Source: Gammaproteobacteria bacterium
GTDB taxonomy: Bacteria; Pseudomonadota; Gammaproteobacteria; Steroidobacterales; MnTg04
DNA: 15,783 nt
NCBI GenBank assembly: GCA_027297845.1
Contig: JAPUHG010000083.1
Location: forward strand, 1 to 15,783
Direction of reading: 5' to 3'
Shown one piece after another: positions 14,484-15,783 of the stretch (the stretch's first letter is position 1; the number at the start of each line of letters is the position of its first letter). The position numbers were made by a program, and so were the translations under genes. A model generated the notes under the pieces. The model was not told the origin of the DNA. It was given only the letters and a program-made list of their open reading frames with translations, and did no database searches.

Positions 14484-15783
14484 TAACGGGGTTGCCCTCG
14501 CCATACTGAACGCGGTGATAGTGATCAGCCGTCAACCTGGCGAAGATTTCCTGCCGTCCGTCCGGCCAGAGTACGTAGAGATCCTGTTTGGCATCATTTT
14601 TCCCCAGACCAATGATTATCCGCGGATCGTTTGCCGAGGCGTAGCTGCCATCGCGTCTGGTTCGCCGCCATTTGCTTTTCTTGTCGCCGGCAAGCAAAGC
14701 GACCCTGGCGCCGATGACCAGTTGGCCGCTGGCGGACACCAGCTCAAGCCCGAGCCAATGGTTGCGGGTGCCGACCTGGTTGATCAGCAATCGGGCCGGA
14801 CCATTATTATTGGTTATCAGTACATCGCTATCGCCATCGTTGTCGATATCTCCAAACGAAGCGCCCCGGCTGACCTCCGATAAAGAAAAAACCTCTCCGG
14901 ATGCGGCGCTAACATCCTGGTAATGCCCGTTGCCAAGGTTCCGATAGAGCTGGTTTGGCTGATGATGTGGATAGGGGTCCTTTATCGCGACAAGTTCCGC
15001 GATATGGGTCACTGCGCCATTGACGACCAAAAGATCCAGCCAGCCGTCGTTATCGTAATCGAACCAGGCAACACCGAAACCGGTATAGGAAAAGCTGTCT
15101 TTCGCCAGACCCATGGAAACAGTCTGGTCTTCAAACCAGCCAGTACCATCGTTGATGTAAAGGGTGTTGGTTTCTCGCGCCAGGTGGGTCATGAATAAAT
15201 CATCGTCGCCATCGTCATCGAAATCGGCCGCGTCCACGCCCATGCTGGCTTCCGGGGCGCCATCCATGTTCAATGCCGCACCCGCCATCATTGCATCATC
15301 GAGGAAAGTCCCGTCTTGCTGGTTGATCCACAGGAAGTTTGCGGCGCCGTCATTGGCGACGTATATATCCAGCCATTGATCGCCGTTGAAGTCGGTCGCA
15401 ACAACGCCGAGACCGCCGCCTTCCCCTCCGATACCGGCTTTCAGGGTTACATCCTCGAAACGGCCGTTGCCCAGATTACGAAACAGTTTGTCAGTAGTAC
15501 CATCGTAAGTTCTGGGTCCGCAATATTCCAAGGTGGCGGTTGAGGAAAAACAGGGAATACGATTTTCCCAGTCAAACGCGACATAGGTCGCTACATACAG
15601 ATCCTGCCAGCCGTCTTTGTCGTAATCGAGAAAAACGGCGCTGGTACTCCAGCGTGGATCATCGACGCCGGCCGATTCCGTGATGTCGCTAAAACTGCCA
15701 TCGCCGTTATTTAGTAGTAGCTGGTTGTTACCCAGGTTCATTACATAGAGATCGGTATAGCCGTCATTGTTGATATCACCGGT
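14476..15783 (-). CDS. CRTAC1-like FG-GAP/UnbV propeller protein (5' partial)
   Basis: The frame is open to the right edge (435 codons seen); the residues before the ATG at 15741 read TGDINNDGYTDLYV, a real propeller blade, so that ATG is internal. Six calcium loops are present: DINNDGYTD, DYDKDGWQD, DFNGDQWLD, DFDDDGDDD, DYDNDGWLD and DIDNDGDSD. Aligned with the gene at 5847-7724, only the first blade and the export signal are missing, so roughly 100-180 residues lie beyond the window. A two-cysteine motif (IPCF, then YCGPRTYDG) before the third visible blade is characteristic of the ASPIC/UnbV family. The C-terminus is ASPIC/UnbV (HWLGLELV through VLWPDGR). Export is expected. The stop overlaps the start of the TPR lipoprotein gene by 8 bp, so the two are co-expressed. 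Confidence 0.9.
   Translation of the reverse strand, partial: TGDINNDGYTDLYVMNLGNNQLLLNNGDGSFSDITESAGVDDPRWSTSAVFLDYDKDGWQDLYVATYVAFDWENRIPCFSSTATLEYCGPRTYDGTTDKLFRNLGNGRFEDVTLKAGIGGEGGGLGVVATDFNGDQWLDIYVANDGAANFLWINQQDGTFLDDAMMAGAALNMDGAPEASMGVDAADFDDDGDDDLFMTHLARETNTLYINDGTGWFEDQTVSMGLAKDSFSYTGFGVAWFDYDNDGWLDLLVVNGAVTHIAELVAIKDPYPHHQPNQLYRNLGNGHYQDVSAASGEVFSLSEVSRGASFGDIDNDGDSDVLITNNNGPARLLINQVGTRNHWLGLELVSASGQLVIGARVALLAGDKKSKWRRTRRDGSYASANDPRIIIGLGKNDAKQDLYVLWPDGRQEIFARLTADHYHRVQYGEGNPVND

Noticed and set aside
14484..14504. Longer start for the TPR lipoprotein
   Set aside because: It adds seven residues to the signal peptide, lacks a ribosome site and increases the overlap with the upstream gene; ATG 14483 overlapping the stop codon is the usual coupled arrangement.
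14476..15741. Treating ATG 15741 as the true start of the second propeller gene
   Set aside because: The 14 codons before it stay open and encode a propeller blade motif, and no signal peptide follows the ATG, so the gene runs off the window.
1..15783. CRISPR array, transposon ends, phage genes, tRNA
   Set aside because: I saw no regularly spaced direct repeats, no transposase or integrase coding sequence and no cloverleaf-like segment in the short intergenic gaps.

Overview
The window is about 15.8 kb of gene-dense, fairly GC-rich DNA, most likely from an uncultured gammaproteobacterium, perhaps a marine or sediment lineage of the Woeseiales type. That placement is an inference. It rests on the family mix: large secreted FG-GAP/ASPIC-UnbV propeller proteins, tetratricopeptide (TPR) proteins, a multiheme cytochrome fused to TPRs, a DUF4826-like protein, and a small periplasmic protein of a type common in Gammaproteobacteria. 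No rRNA, tRNA, CRISPR array, transposase or integrase is visible.

Layout. (1) A plus-strand run from the left edge to 10004 looks like one operon of five genes: a TPR + FG-GAP + UnbV fusion protein (5' end outside the window), a membrane b-type/pentaheme c-type cytochrome with a C-terminal TPR region, a membrane-anchored CRTAC1-like propeller protein, an exported TPR protein, and a small DUF4826-like cytosolic protein. (2) A minus-strand monocistronic gene for a small periplasmic protein (10018-10593) converges on that run. (3) Across a 117-bp divergent intergenic region, which holds an inverted repeat and a plausible promoter, lies a plus-strand TPR-sulfotransferase gene (10711-12855). (4) Converging on it from the right edge is a minus-strand pair: a CRTAC1-like propeller protein (5' end outside the window) overlapping by 8 bp a TPR lipoprotein gene.

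The main observation is a repeated module. The order 'propeller gene, then exported TPR gene' occurs twice in opposite orientations (5847-9445 plus; 15783-12864 minus). The two TPR proteins are diverged paralogs sharing a cysteine pair at identical spacing (31 residues), and the two propeller proteins align blade by blade. In the first gene of the window the same two parts are fused into one chain. In the cytochrome gene the TPR region is fused to a heme-bearing electron-transfer protein. Together these suggest a cell-envelope assembly in which TPR scaffolds, Ca-binding propellers and a quinone-linked multiheme cytochrome work together. The electron acceptor, substrate or cargo cannot be read from the sequence.

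No gene-free stretch exceeds 300 bases. The longest gaps are 10594-10710 (117 bp), 2990-3054 (65 bp), 9446-9491 (46 bp) and 7725-7756 (32 bp).
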